Source of the DNA: Montifringilla adamsi | Lineage: Eukaryota; Chordata; Aves; Passeriformes; Passeridae | DNA: 64,000 nucleotides | NCBI GenBank assembly: GCA_017590115.1 | Contig: JAGGNK010006648.1 | Location: 534,452-598,451 of the forward strand | Direction of reading: 5' to 3' | Shown: piece after piece, positions 51,159-63,338 of the stretch | Position numbering within the stretch: position 1 is the stretch's first letter | Layout of the letters: each line of letters starts with the position of its first letter | Notes under the pieces: model-generated | What the model was told of the DNA's origin: nothing | The model's database searches: none | The model's input: the letters and a program-made list of their open reading frames with translations, nothing else | Program-made: the position numbers and the translations under genes

Positions 51159-53333
51159 AAGTGGGTGTTGTGTTTCCATACTGCATTTGCTTCTCCAAAC
51201 ATGTCTTTCTTTCAGGAGGATTTTATTAATCAATCATCACATCTGGCCTCATACAGCTCTGAATCCAGCAGTAAAGTTGTAATCTCTCAGTGGCTCTGCA
51301 ACAATTGTGTTGAGATTACCTATCGGTTGCTTCTGGATTGATTTACGTGGCTCCTTCTCATAAGATAACCTGTATAACCTATAAGATAACCTATAATCTC
51401 ATAAGATAAAAAGATTTGCACAGACACTGCAGATCCTCTGCGCAGATCCAGGCAGCACTGCGTGGCCCAACATATAAAACTCTTCCTGCTTCTCTCAGAC
51501 TTGCTAAAACAAGTGGAGTGTAGCACCACTTCAAAGACGTGAATGGCTCTGTATCCCTCCTGCACTACTTTGGAGCTATGAGGAACCAGTTTAGCCTGTT
51601 GAATTGTCCCTGAACGAAAAAGAACCAAAGATAATCTAAATTATATGAAAAGCTACTGGAACATGGCTTTTAAAGGTGGTTATGGTTGTCAGCAATACCG
51701 AGGAGCTCATGGAAGATGTTAATGAGTACAGTAACTTCGTCTTTACTGAAAAAAGAGGCTTTTTACAAACAGCATGAAAAACAGCAAAATTGGAACCAAA
51801 GTGATGATAAATAATACAGTGAAGAAGTAATGGTGGCCATCAGCAGCAAATGCTACCCAAAGCTCAAGTGAGCTGTGGAATAATATTCCATATTTCCATA
51901 ATATTCAATAGTAAAGAGCTACTTTACTAAAACAAACTGACAAGAATCTGCCTTCCCCAAAAAAACCAACAAAATAAAATGAATCCCAGTTCCTGATTTG
52001 CTTTGTGGTACAACAGACACTGTGAGGGCACAGTGGAGGCGGCTGCTCCCCGAGGGCCGGTGGCCAGGAGCCAGCTGCAGTCACACAGCCAGCAGGACAG
52101 CTGGGGACCAGCCACAGCACCTGAGTGGGGAAAGCAGGGCACACCTGGCACAGCATCCAGGGGCTAGATGGCTGGGCAAGTCTCCAGGGATGAGGAAGGT
52201 CTGAGGTCAAGCATGGAAATCAGTCCTCAGGTCAGTGTTGGGTCCTGTGGTGGTGACCAAGGTCAGACATATTCCACTGGTTGCCAGGCAGGCCCCTTGT
52301 GATGAGGCACATCTGAAATCAAGTGAGGAAGACCATGGATCTGCAGGTAAATTAAGCTTGCAACACATTTACAGATTTATTATTTTAATCCAGGGAAGCT
52401 TCTTTCCTTTCCTCACTTCCTGCAACCATTTGATCCCTACCCAAGATCATCTTATCTGTTGACTCTTAGTCTCCAGCCCTGTGTACATGTGCCAGCTCAC
52501 AGGATTCCACAAATCAACATGAGTCAGTCCTGATCTGTCTCCAAGTAGCACACTTAGGCAGGAGAACCAGAGCTTCAGGGAAAAGTTTTTGAAGCAGTCC
52601 TCAGAAAATGTGCTTGTTTTGAGTCATTTGTGATCACAGCACAGTGCAAGGCTCATTGCTCTGTGGAATGCATTGGTTTGAGATGTAATAGTGAACCACA
52701 GCCTTTGGGCAGTACCAAGGGTGACTTCTGATCACTGAAAATTGTTATTTTTCTTTTTCTTTCTCTTTTTTCCCCTAATACTACATTCAAGCCAGTCTTT
52801 CAGTGTTGTGGTGCAATATTCCACTCAGTAGCAACCAGGGTTAATTGACACATCAACTGTGCAGTCTCTAGGCAGGGACCCTCTATTTTGTGCTGTGAGG
52901 AGAGTCTTACATATTTTAAGTATGAAGAGATATTTTAAATATGCATACTTATAAGCATGGAGAGGTGGGTTGATATTTTTTATCAGTTTTGTTTTGAACA
53001 CTTGTAACAGTTGGGGGAAAAAAAAGTAAGGATCAAGCCTGTGAGCACAGTCCTGCCCTTCAGGATGAAGAGCACTTATGTAAGTACTTGATTTTTGGTT
53101 TTGTGTGAATAGTAGACAGATGAGTTTGTTGAATCATCTGATGTTGTTAAAGGGCTGCTTTGGTTCTTCAGTAGGCACTTAAAATGTTGGGGGTAGCTAC
53201 ACTTAAAAAAAAGAAAAATGCCCCATGAAGAGATCAATAATTGAATTTAATACAAGATTTTGTTAAGAATGCAGGAAGAATAATTGTAAACTTCCATGCA
53301 TGTATTTTGTACTGTGTCACTTCTGATTCATAG
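51159..53333. other. DNA inside the TCAF pseudogene, exon 6 not found
   Basis: I searched here for any trace of exon 6 ([29 protein letters not shown]) and saw none. A GC-rich patch around 52,015-52,170 has no recognised content. Confidence 0.5.
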
Positions 53334-53582
53334 TTGCAAGAGGCCTTTGCATAGGAAGCCTTCACTAAGATATTTTCTGAACACCAAAATATGACTGAGC
53401 TCCCAGATGATGATGACTCAAAAATGAATCTGCAGGCAGAAACTTTTTCATATCTGGTCAGGAGGAATTTGACTCGTTTCTTTAAGGCCTGGGGATATCC
53501 AGTCTGGGCAAACCCTTCCCAGCAGCTGGCTGTTTCTTTCCCCATCTGATCAGATGATCCCATGAAGCAATATATCTCCTAA

Positions 53583-56500
53583 GCAGGTTTTGACTCATGA
53601 AAATGTGATTGTCTGTCCTAAAGCCATGCTCTGCAGTAGTTTTAAATGGTGTCTGAATGGTGTGCTGTTCTCATGAATCTGAGAAGCGTCTCTGCATTGT
53701 ACATGTGATACAAGAGTTTGTTCTTGGCTTCCTCCCAAATCTGCCTTTTTCTGTGTAGGTCCCACTACTTCCTTTCCCAACAGGAGCAATTTTAACCACA
53801 GAAGGGGAAACATTGGCTCTCTTATCACCAATGAAACCAATCAGCCCCTTTCAATTTTTTACTTTCTCTGTTTCCTTATCTCCAAAATGTTCTCTGTTCC
53901 AGACTTACTCTGATTTCAGGTATGCAAAGTTTGTTAATTATAATCATTACGATAAGAGTTGGAACAGGGGGAAATGTCACTTTAAAAACAGACACGCTAG
54001 GAGATAATAAAGCTGGACATAAATGGAAGAACTCAGGTGAAATTATGGCTATAGCCATGAGAAATGAGGATGACAATTTAAAGGAAAACCTTGATGGACC
54101 ACACAGGAGAGGCCTTGATATGTGTTTAATTGTTCTGAAAGAAGTTGCCTTCATCCTCTGCTTTCAGAGTTGGCAACTGTGTAGTGAGAAACAGCGGCTT
54201 CAGCTCATGTCAGAAGCAAAAGAGTGTTCAGGCAGTGAACTTACCTCCTTGATCCTTAGCTAGAGTAAATTTGCAGACACCTAAAATTGTGCATGTATAA
54301 TTGTGGCAACTCAGTCTGCATGAGGATCTAAGACAGCAGGTGCCTCACCTAGCAGGATTGAATGTCATGGGAGTAGCAGAGCACTGGAGTGTGTTTACAG
54401 TGGTCTGTTTTGATTTCTAATCTAAACAACCAGATCCAAGTCCAGTTCTTAAATGCTACACTGAATTTCCCCTATGTTAAAACATGGACTATAGCACAAG
54501 CCAATTTTTATGGTGCATTTTGAGATCCTGAGCTAAGTAACTCCATGTTACTGTGTTTTCTTTTTCTAGTGAGTGTTACAGAATTCTTACCTTGATGTAG
54601 AGCCATTGATGCACCACAAGGGACTGCAGTGACAGAGTCAGAGGCACTCTGCATCTCCTCCTGATCTCATGAAGATAGATCACAGTGACACTGAGAAAGT
54701 GCAGGTGACTTGCTGTGAGCAGGAGATGGTGCTGAAGTGCTCATGATCAGCTGAGGCATTTCCAGGAAACAGCAGATGGTCCAAAAGCCTGTCAAGATAA
54801 ATGATTTATAATTAAGCAGCAGGATGTGAAAAAGTCTGCTCAGGTATGTAAACTGATTCCATATAAAATAAAAAAGTGGTTTTATTCCCTTGTAACCAGG
54901 TACAGACATAAAGGTTAGAATCATAGTATTTGTCTTAGACAACTTGAGATAAACAATGGATAACCAGCATGAACTGGACAAGTGAGCAGCTCTGGGTTGT
55001 GGATCTCTTGGAAAACAAGAACCTTGCAAGGAAAACAGTGCCTGGGTTAGTACTAATACCTTACACAAGACTGCTAAGGAAATAATTTCAGAACACTAAA
55101 TTTTAAAAGACAGAACAGACGTGTGTCCAGTGCCAGAACTTCTTTAAATGCCATTTCTCTCTTTTATTTCTCCCACACAACATTGTATGCTCTTCATCTG
55201 TGGTCTAGCAAGAAAAGGTAAAAGGAAACAAAATTTAAAAGGAAAAAATAAATAAATAAAGGGGGAAACAGTATGAGAGACAGCAGGAGTGCAAAGAAAA
55301 TAAAGAAGTGGAGAAATAAATGTTGTAAGGGAACCTGAGAGAATCTGAGGTGGGATAAAACAGAAAAAGAGAAGGAGTAGAGGTGTAATTCTCTGCTTTG
55401 TCTAAAAAAAGAACAGACACCCTTGGAAGAAAATTTAAATCCTTATAAAAGATAGTGTCTGCCAAGAAAAACACATACATCTCACTTTATTTCATCACTT
55501 GGCTTGGCAAGGATCATGATTTATTAGAGAAAGTCAGGCACATCTTATAAAGGAAGACTTAGCTGTCAGAGCTAAACATAAGGAGAGGAGTATGCTTAGT
55601 GTACAGTTGTAATTAAGAAGTCTGACCATAAGAATCAACACTGGATGTCCTTCCAACATGGCTCTAATTATGTTTTTCCAGCTGAAGACATCATCTCAAA
55701 GACTGGGCACCATGAGCTTTCTGGAGGAAAACCAGAAGCTAGCTCAGGTTTGAACCACAAGAGAATTTTGCTGCAACAGTCAGAGTACCTGCACTCAGTG
55801 GTGTGTGTATTCTCAGAAGTGAATGTCACTGTGGCTCCTTTCCTCAGACCTGAGTTCCTTTCCAAAAGCAAAAGTTAATGTGCCAAGGAGTGGTAAGCAT
55901 CCAGGTCTTGTTGTGAGAGGCAGCTGGGATGTGTAGTCATGATATTATGAAAAATCATTTGCTAGGATTTTTCCCTCCTGAGAAGCTGAGGAGCCTCAGG
56001 AGAGAAATGTAAACAATAACTATCTGCTGCTGTGGAATGCAACAGGTGCATCTTCTATTGGTCTATGTGGATTGTTTTCTATTGATGACCAATCACAGCC
56101 ACCTGTGCCAAGGCTGTGAGCAATCACAGGATTTTGTTATGTATTCTATTCTATTCTTGGTTTTTGTAGCTTTCTGATCTCTTTGTTCTCTCTGTTCTTT
56201 TAGTATAGTTTTAATGTAGTATTTTAGTATAAGATTTAACATAATAAATCAGCTTTCTGAGAAACATGGAGTCAAACCTTGTATCTCCACACACAGAGAG
56301 TTCATCGCAACAGGGATGTGGCCAATATGTCCACCTGAAAGCAAGGACTGCAGGTGTCATCATGCAGAATGCTATTCTGATAAACTGGTAGGCTTTTTGT
56401 CTGATAGACAAAAATGTTTTGTCCTTCCCACCCAAGCCCTGGGTTCAGTATGCAGGAATGTCCTTCTAAAGCTTTCTGAAAGTGCTGTACCTAACCGTCT

Positions 56501-57800
56501 ATTGTCACCTCTTGCTGTGGCATCTGCTGCCTCCTGAATCAAGACAGACTTGAGGGGTAAAGACTGATTCTTATCTGTTGGAAATAGGCACCTCCATCAG
56601 CCAAATCCATATTGAAGAGGGGATCAGGAACATCCCTTCAGCAATGCTGTAGGCAAACCCAGCATCATCTCCCAAGATCACTCTTTTGTCATGACCCTCT
56701 TTTGTCATGACCTCTCAAGAAAAACTTTGTTTTCCAAATTTGGGGCTGGGAGACTGTTTCTAGCAAGTTACGTGCATTTTCTTGCAAACCAATCTCCTGG
56801 TGTGGGTTTTGCTCTGCCCCATCAACCTTCCAGGAACCAGAACTGCAGCACCCCTAAAACCACTTGTAAAATATTGGTCACTCTCTGCGTGTCTTTTCTG
56901 CCTCTTTTTCTTCCTCAGAACCCTGTTGCTGTAAGTTGCAGAACTGAGCTGGGAGAAATGGAGAAGTCCATTGCAATGTTTGGGTGTGTGGTCACGTTGG
57001 ACAAAAAATAGTTTTCTCCATTGTGAAAGTATCCAGCAACTTTAGAAACTAGGAGGCAAACACTTTGCAACAGCCAAGCTTTTGGTCCAGTGGCTAAACC
57101 AGAAACCTGGAAAATACACTTCTTCAGGCAGAAATGACAAAAATTTGTATTAGTATTCACATTTCTGATGGGGAAAAAAAAATCACCCAGAACTGATTTT
57201 TCAGGTTGTATTTTTAGTCCCAAACTGGAAACTCCCAGCTCCTCAAAGAATATGTGTATCATTGATGAAAGGGAGGAACATACAGACGGGAGTTTGGGAA
57301 ATTTTAGGGAAGTAGAACATTGCTCAAGACTTCTGTGTATCTGATTTGCAGTGATGCCTCTGATAGGGGTCTTCCACCCTTCTCTCTCATTAAAAATTTC
57401 TCCTTAGGGGACTCTGGCTTTTTTCCTTCTTGTTACATTTAATTGCTTTCTCTCCCCTTCATTGCCATGCCTCATTCTGCCACATCTCGGCAGAATCTTC
57501 AGCATCCATCATTTTTTCTGCTACATCCTGGGCAAACTGCCTGGCTCTGAATACTACACAGCCTGCTGTGTTTCTGGCTTCACAAATGATTCTCCAAAGT
57601 GTTCAGGTCCTTCCTCACATGCTCTACAGATGAACATTACATTGTTCCTGCTCCCAGCTGGTCCAGCACACTCAGCAATATTCTCATCTACGGGTGCTGA
57701 GCACACTGAAAAGTTAAAACCTCTGTGTTGGGAGGCTGGACTATGGGAATCTGGGACACGTCACTCAGAAGACATCCTCATGCAAAGAGCAGAATTAACA
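53583..57800. other. Intergenic region between the TCAF pseudogene and the lectin gene
   Basis: AT-rich DNA without a recognised gene. It contains an LTR-like element at about 55.91-56.31 kb. Open frames are short and unsupported. Confidence 0.6.
55912..56311 (+). mobile_element. Probable solo LTR of an endogenous retrovirus
   Basis: The stretch starts TGTGAGAGGCAGCTG and ends near CATCGCAACA. It contains CCAATCACAG repeats and a T-rich region, followed by AATAAATCAGCTTTCTGAGA and AACATGGAGTCAAACCTT, wording I associate with common songbird ERV LTRs. No internal viral coding sequence is present. I could not find a convincing target-site duplication, so the ends are approximate. Confidence 0.65.
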
Positions 57801-57806
57801 TTTATT
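57801..57806 (-). terminator. Candidate polyadenylation signal of the lectin gene
   Basis: The minus strand reads AATAAA about 400 bp after the lectin stop codon, giving a 3'UTR of ordinary length. Confidence 0.5.
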
Positions 57807-58202
57807 AATTTTTTTTTTTAACTAATCAACACACAATGTGCTGAAGGAGAAGGAAACACTACAGCCATGAATAATTTTTCCCTTCAGAGGAGGGACAGGG
57901 ACACTCCACTGAACGCTCTTCTTTCAAATTCTGCTCCAGTGATTTGATGGACAGGTATCCTTTCATGAAACAGTAATGTTCTTTTCTACATCATTGAGAT
58001 ATTATCTGGACCAGGAGTCAAGGAAAGTGATGGAAAACCCTTAGGACCCTTGTTTCTGAAGGAGGAGAGCAGAAAGGTTCACAGTAGGTCCTTGACATCA
58101 GCCTGAGCTATTTCATCCAGAACTGATCTCCAGCTTGTAAAGGGATGAAGGGGCACAGGCTGGAAACTGAGGTACTTTGATGATTGGATTTTATGTCCTT
58201 TC

Positions 58203-61200
58203 TCAGAGAAGTTTGACTGCCTGTTCACAAATTCGATAGCAACTTGTGATGCAAAGGACATTATTCCAGTTACTGTAAGTGTTGGGGTCTGTATTTCCCT
58301 TGACATGAATTGCAGCACATTTTTCTGCAAAGAGTAAATTTGGCTCCCCAGGCTTCCAGAACCTGTAAAAGAAAGTTCCTTTATTGGAAATGCACTAGCA
58401 TGACAGTGGACGTGAAGTCACCTCGAACAGTTGTGGAAGAGAAAAGGAAAGTCACTGTGACAGAAATCAGGAGCCGTAGTTGTGAACAGAAAATTATGTA
58501 AGTTTTCTGACTTGCAGAGAAGCTGAAGACAGAAATCCAACTCTGACAAATACCTGCCTTACACAATGTATTGGTCACTTGGACTGAGGGCATGAGTTTT
58601 AGGGCTCTCCTCACTCCACCAGGATACTCACGTGGCTGTATTCTCATATGGAGTCTGATCCACCCATTGCCACTTCCCATTTTTGTAAGCAGCTAAGCCT
58701 ATGTAGAATTTTGTTTCATAGATTCTAGTAGCTTTTTCTTTTGCCAAGTTGAAGAGGAACTCCTGGAAAAAAAGCACAATGTCCATGAGATGCAGGACTG
58801 AGCACAGAGAGTCATCAGGAATCCCTGTGGGGTGGGGCTGGTGCTGCAGAGGTGCAGACAGGACCTTCCCCCTCCCCTGCAGGACAAGGAGGGGCTCTGA
58901 GTCCCCTCCAGGGCCCAGCACTGTGCCTCTGCCTGCTGGGTCCCTCTCTGAGCCCTGTGTGCTTACCTGCTCTGCCTTGCTGTTGATCACCACCAGCTGG
59001 GACCCCATCCCACTGCAGTTCTGTGCACTCTCAGGCCATGACATCGTGTCAGGGGACAGGAAATAGCAGCTTCCTTGAAACCTTCTCCAGCCCTTAGGGC
59101 AGCACGTCCAGCCATCCACTGTGGGGAAAAAAAATCCTGCTTTTGAACAAGATGTGCTGTCCTTCATGGCTGTGAGTTCAATATAGGGTCCCAGGTGTTA
59201 GGAGTGGGGTTTGAACCTAAAGCCTGGACAGAGATAAATGCTCTCTTTTCCTCTCCACAAGTAAAACTGTCAGCAGCCTGACAGGCTCCTGTCACAAGGC
59301 TCCTGTCTGAAGGGGCCTCTTCCCTTTCTCTCTCTGTCCTGCCATGTCCATGCAACCTCTCTTTGGTGAGAGACATTGTTTCTGCCTTAGCCTTCTTGAG
59401 GAAGCAAGATGAGAAGTAGTTGGCTTGTGCTTTTCTAGAAACACTTCCATCAGAGAAGAGTTGTCCAAGCTCTCAGCTCATGCAGATTCAGAGCCCGCTC
59501 TGACAGCCTTGCTGCCACCACAGGCAGTTCTTTACACAGCCAGCTTATCCATGAGATCTGCCTTGTGCCCACAGATTCAAATAGTGGATTAAAAGGTACA
59601 GATATGTTCTCACAAAGGTCAAGGCTGCATGAGAAGGGATCTCTGACCCTAGTTTGAGAACTTGCACTACCAGCATTCCAGCACTCCATATTACCATCAC
59701 TCTGTGTGTGACTGCAGCTCAGCTCCCCAGCTATTCTGAACTCATCATCCTCCCTCCTCTGTCCCTCACACTGACCATCATGCTTGAGTGAACAGGCAGT
59801 GAGCCAGCACAGGAGATGGAGCTGGATTGAACCAGCCAGCATAAAAGCACTTTCATCTAGATCAGTAGACCAGACTTGCATTAGAGGGGCTGTGTGAGGG
59901 GAAGAGTAGGAAGGTTGGTCAAATGCAGGTATGGAATGACCCACCCTCTTTCACTGACCTGGAGCATGTTTTCACAGCATTCTTAGTAAAGATGTACAAT
60001 AGAGTGTCTTCTTACCTCAATTCCCCAGATTCCTTCCTTCAAACAATCCACTTGTGACTGACAGTAATATTCCCCACCTCAGAGGTTGAGGGGAAACCAA
60101 ACAAAATTTTGGTGAAGTCCTTTTGTTACTTATGAGGCTCTCAGCATCACTCACCCTTCTCTGCAGAACTGCTGGGAACACAATACCACTCTGTAGAGTT
60201 CTGGAGGAGAATCTTGTAATGGCCAGAGCTTCCATCAAGTAAAGCCACTGAGAAGAGAGGAAAGCAAAGCAAAGTGCTATTGTCGTTTGTTACCGTTAGG
60301 TCGGACGTGGCACACACACACATGATCAGGGTCCAAGAAGAAAAAAGTTTTTATTCTGCATGTTACCATCTTATATACCCTTCACAAAGCGTCATCTTAA
60401 GTCATTACTACATCACAATAACTTATTACATTCATTGGTGCAAAGCAATTAACGTCAATATAATTGGCAAAAGTTTTACAGAAATTTAATAAGGCATGTA
60501 TACACATCTACTTTATGCATATAGCCTAGCTTACAAAAATGTTCATGTATCTTTCTAATCTGTTTCCATGCTGACGGCCTTGTCTTCTTCCATGCTATGG
60601 ATACACTCGAAAATCATCAATTATTATTTCTTCAATTAACTCAGCTTTGCTTGTAAACCAACTATCAAGCCCCTCCATAGTCATCCTTCTCATATCGTGC
60701 ATGAACAACCTGTGCTATCCTCCAACTTCTGCTTTGGAGCCCTAACAGAGACTCTGTTATAGTAACAAGCTATGAAATCTGGATTGAGCAACGAGGTGAG
60801 AACAGCAGGCCACTTCTCCCACTAGCAGTCATTCCTTCCCTCAGAAGAGCTCCTCTCATCTCAGTTGTCTGAGAGACTCACTTGCCGAGGTGACAAACCA
60901 GGATTAGAAATCCTCTGAGGAAGGGGCAAGGAAAGGGAAAAAAAAGACATGGAATAAGCTAATAAGAGTGGAGACGCCTGTTTTGGTGAAGGGCATTTGC
61001 CTGCCTGGAAGAGGGACTAGGATATGGGTTTTCACCTGAGAAAAAGCAGTCACTTGAGCCCTTAATCTTGAGGGAATTAAGACACCCTGGAACTCACCAA
61101 GCCAGATGGTCACAACAGCAGCTTTGATTGCAAGGGCAAAAATAAGGAAGACCCAGATGTTCAGCCAGGTGCAGCTTCTCTCTTCTGCAGGGGCTGAAAA

Positions 61201-62136
61201 ACACAAAGCAAGAGTGAGCATGTCCCAGGACAGAGTTAGCAGCAGGATAACCCACAGTGCTCCGAACCCAAACAACCTACTTCCAAGGACTGGGGAGCCC
61301 CACATGTGCTGGAAGCAGGTCCTGCTGCCTGTCCCTAGCAGTGGCTAGGAGCCGCCGAGTACAATACACAGGAGCTGCCCTAAGGTTGCTTTTTTATTTC
61401 CCTGTTTATCACAGGACTACCTGTATTCTGCCCAAACCTCACTCTCCCATTTTCCTGTCAGACCTCCTTCCTCCTCAAAACATCTTTCTGCCTGCCTTCC
61501 ATTATCCTGTCTGTCACTGAATGCCCTTTCTGGATCTCCCTCCTCTTCCTCTCTCTTCAGAGCTTCTTTCTCTCCCTACCTCCATTTTGCCTCTGTACCA
61601 TGAGCCCCTTTCTGCAGTGGCCCAGTCCCCCAAAAGAGTGACTGCCCAGCTCAGGGTGTACACAGTCAGACACACAGAAGGGATTGTTTCCACAGGGAAA
61701 AAGGCACTTGGGAGCTATTGGGAGAGCCCTGGCTGGGTCGTCCTTGAAGAGAGCAGAGATGGGAGCAGGGACTTGTGCCCAGCATGATGCAGAGAGCTTT
61801 AGCAGGGCAATGACACAAGGAGAGCACCCTTCAGCCCCACTGTTCACAGACACAGCACTGAAGGGAACAGCAGGGCACATTCTTCCTGGACTTCCATTCC
61901 CCCTGGCTCTAGGAAAAGGTCATTCTGCCAGCCTGGCACTGCCCACTTCCCTTATCTGCTGCTTTGCTCTTGTCCCAAACCCCATCTCCTGGCAGGAGAT
62001 GTGGCCACCGCACCATGCCCAGGATCCATCCCAGCCCTGTCTTTCCCCCAACCCCTTTGACAGGAGGACAGAGAGGAAGGAAGGTTTGGGGGTTACCTGC
62101 ACTTCCAGGACTGACTCTCCCTTGGCCATTCATCAT
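58203..62136 (-). CDS. CLEC4-type C-type lectin receptor (DCIR/Mincle/BDCA-2 group), type II membrane protein, six exons
   Basis: Exons on the minus strand: 62097-62136, 61098-61184, 60155-60247, 58967-59118, 58632-58762, 58203-58362. They total 663 nt, 220 residues plus stop, all in phase. The layout is the CLEC4 one: short cytoplasmic tail (1-13), membrane span (about 20-46), one stalk exon with an NST glycosylation site, then three exons of lectin domain from [10 protein letters not shown] (75-84). The domain has [47 protein letters not shown] (170-176), EKC (181-183), SNWNNVLC (198-205) and YRICE. EPN predicts mannose-type sugar binding. No ITIM is present. K34 lies in the membrane span, as in receptors that pair with FcR-gamma or DAP12. 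The first exon is the least certain; an in-frame ATG at 61305 is an alternative start. The exact orthologue cannot be named. Confidence 0.88.
59119..60154 (-). other. Lectin gene intron between stalk and lectin-domain exons
   Basis: About 1 kb of intron. A 164-codon minus-strand frame at 59450-59944 lies wholly inside it but shows no domain, and the exons on either side splice in phase without it. Confidence 0.6.
60276..60773 (-). mobile_element. Solo LTR with 5-bp target-site duplication
   Basis: A 488-bp element (60281-60768) is flanked on both sides by GCTAT (60276-60280 and 60769-60773). On the minus strand it begins TTGTTACTATAACAGAG and ends near CCTAACGGTAACAAACGACA. Internally it has a TATA box (GGGTATATAAGATGG) and then AATAAAAAC, in the U3-R order expected for an LTR. 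There is no internal viral sequence, so it is a solo LTR left by recombination. It lies in the same direction as the lectin gene, in the intron just upstream of the stalk exon. Confidence 0.85.
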
Positions 62137-63338
62137 CTCTGCAAGAGGATCCCTGTTCTCCAAGTGTCCCTGTTACCAGTGTGGCCACCAACAGCCTTCC
62201 TCCTGCACAGGGCAACTCCCACACTGGTGTACCCCACAGCACATGGAGACTGGGGAATTTTCATCATCTCTCTGCCAGGGCATTTCACAAGATGCTCATT
62301 GCAACACATAAAGTCACCAAGACAAAGAAAAACAGATGAAGAGGAGCATCACTGCAGCTCACACAATCTCCCTTTGCACAGCCTCAGGCACTTTCACAGG
62401 TCATACATACATGGCCTTCTCTCTCTGCTGCCTGCTCTCTCCTGCTGAGGGTCCATGTCTGTGAAAATACAGACACAGGCAGGTATATTTGGCATTTGCT
62501 AGCAAAGGGCTAAGCCCACTGAGCACTACCAAAGGTAGTCAAAAATGAGAGGAAAGCATATCTGTGACAGAATCTGGGCAGTGCCCATGTGCATCCTGAG
62601 CCCAACAGAGAACTTGCCAACACTGTTTTGATCTAATTGCATTGGAAGGGAGGCTGGAACTTTCAGCAAAGGGGTTCAATATGAGCTGGCATGGTGGGGC
62701 AGAAGGATTGCTTGGCAGTGCCAGACTCCGTGTGCATGACAGATCACGAAGCCTCACTTCTCACTTGTGACTGCAAATGCTGCAGACATACATGGAACAG
62801 GCTGAGATGTTCCAGCAGCTGGTTTCTCCCTGTGGAGAGGAATGCATGGGTGCAGAGACACAGGAATAGGAGAGCTCATAGCAACAGCCCAGGCATTTCA
62901 GCTGAAGCATCAGAAGATCAGGGCACAGAACTGCTTACAAGGGAGGACAAGCCTGAGCTCTCTGTAGAAGACATCCTCTGATTCTGTGACTTTGTGCACA
63001 ACAGGCTGCAGGCAGGGTCAGAGCCTACATTTCTCAACATCTTTATGTACCTAATTTTCACAAGCTCTCACCACACAGAAAAACACATTCAAAACAAGAC
63101 TTGGGGAACCTCCAGCCTCCCCCAGCCATGCAGGAAATGCAGCTGCAAGAACACATCCCTTTGTTTTCAGCAGTAAAGATGAAATAAATCCAGAAGGCCA
63201 CTGGCGGATCATTACCATGGAGCTTTCTGAGACAGGTTATGGAGGACCCAAGGAGGAAATGGACTCTGCTGGCTCTCACACTCCCCTATGAGGCTGAACT
63301 GTTGGGGAAAGTAGAGGCTGAGTGCCAGCTTATTACTG

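Larger units (their letters stand above)
49258..53582 (+). pseudogene. Decayed partial TCAF copy (remnants of exons 4, 5 and 7)
   Basis: Three pieces line up in order with the intact upstream TCAF. At about 49258-49448 is a worn exon 4 whose end encodes VTVKEAVQPPFFRLG and keeps a GTAAGT donor. At about 49996-50211 is exon 5 (PWAELA, then after a one-base deletion NILLTVPAAD and HHMGSPESLLP) with a GC instead of GT donor. At 53334-53582 is exon 7 (SKMNLQAETFSYLVRRNLTR, then FFKAWGYPV), carrying a TAG and a TGA at two tryptophan positions. Exon 6, with the zinc motif, was not found, and exons 1-3 appear never to have been included. A CR1 fragment lies inside. It cannot encode a full TCAF. Confidence 0.9.

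Noticed and set aside
59450..59944. 164-codon minus-strand frame inside the lectin gene
   Set aside because: It lies entirely in an intron, has no domain, and the flanking exons join in phase without it.
61684..62448. 254-codon plus-strand frame over the first lectin exon
   Set aside because: No family resemblance and antisense to a better-supported exon; likely a chance open frame in stop-poor, C-rich sequence.
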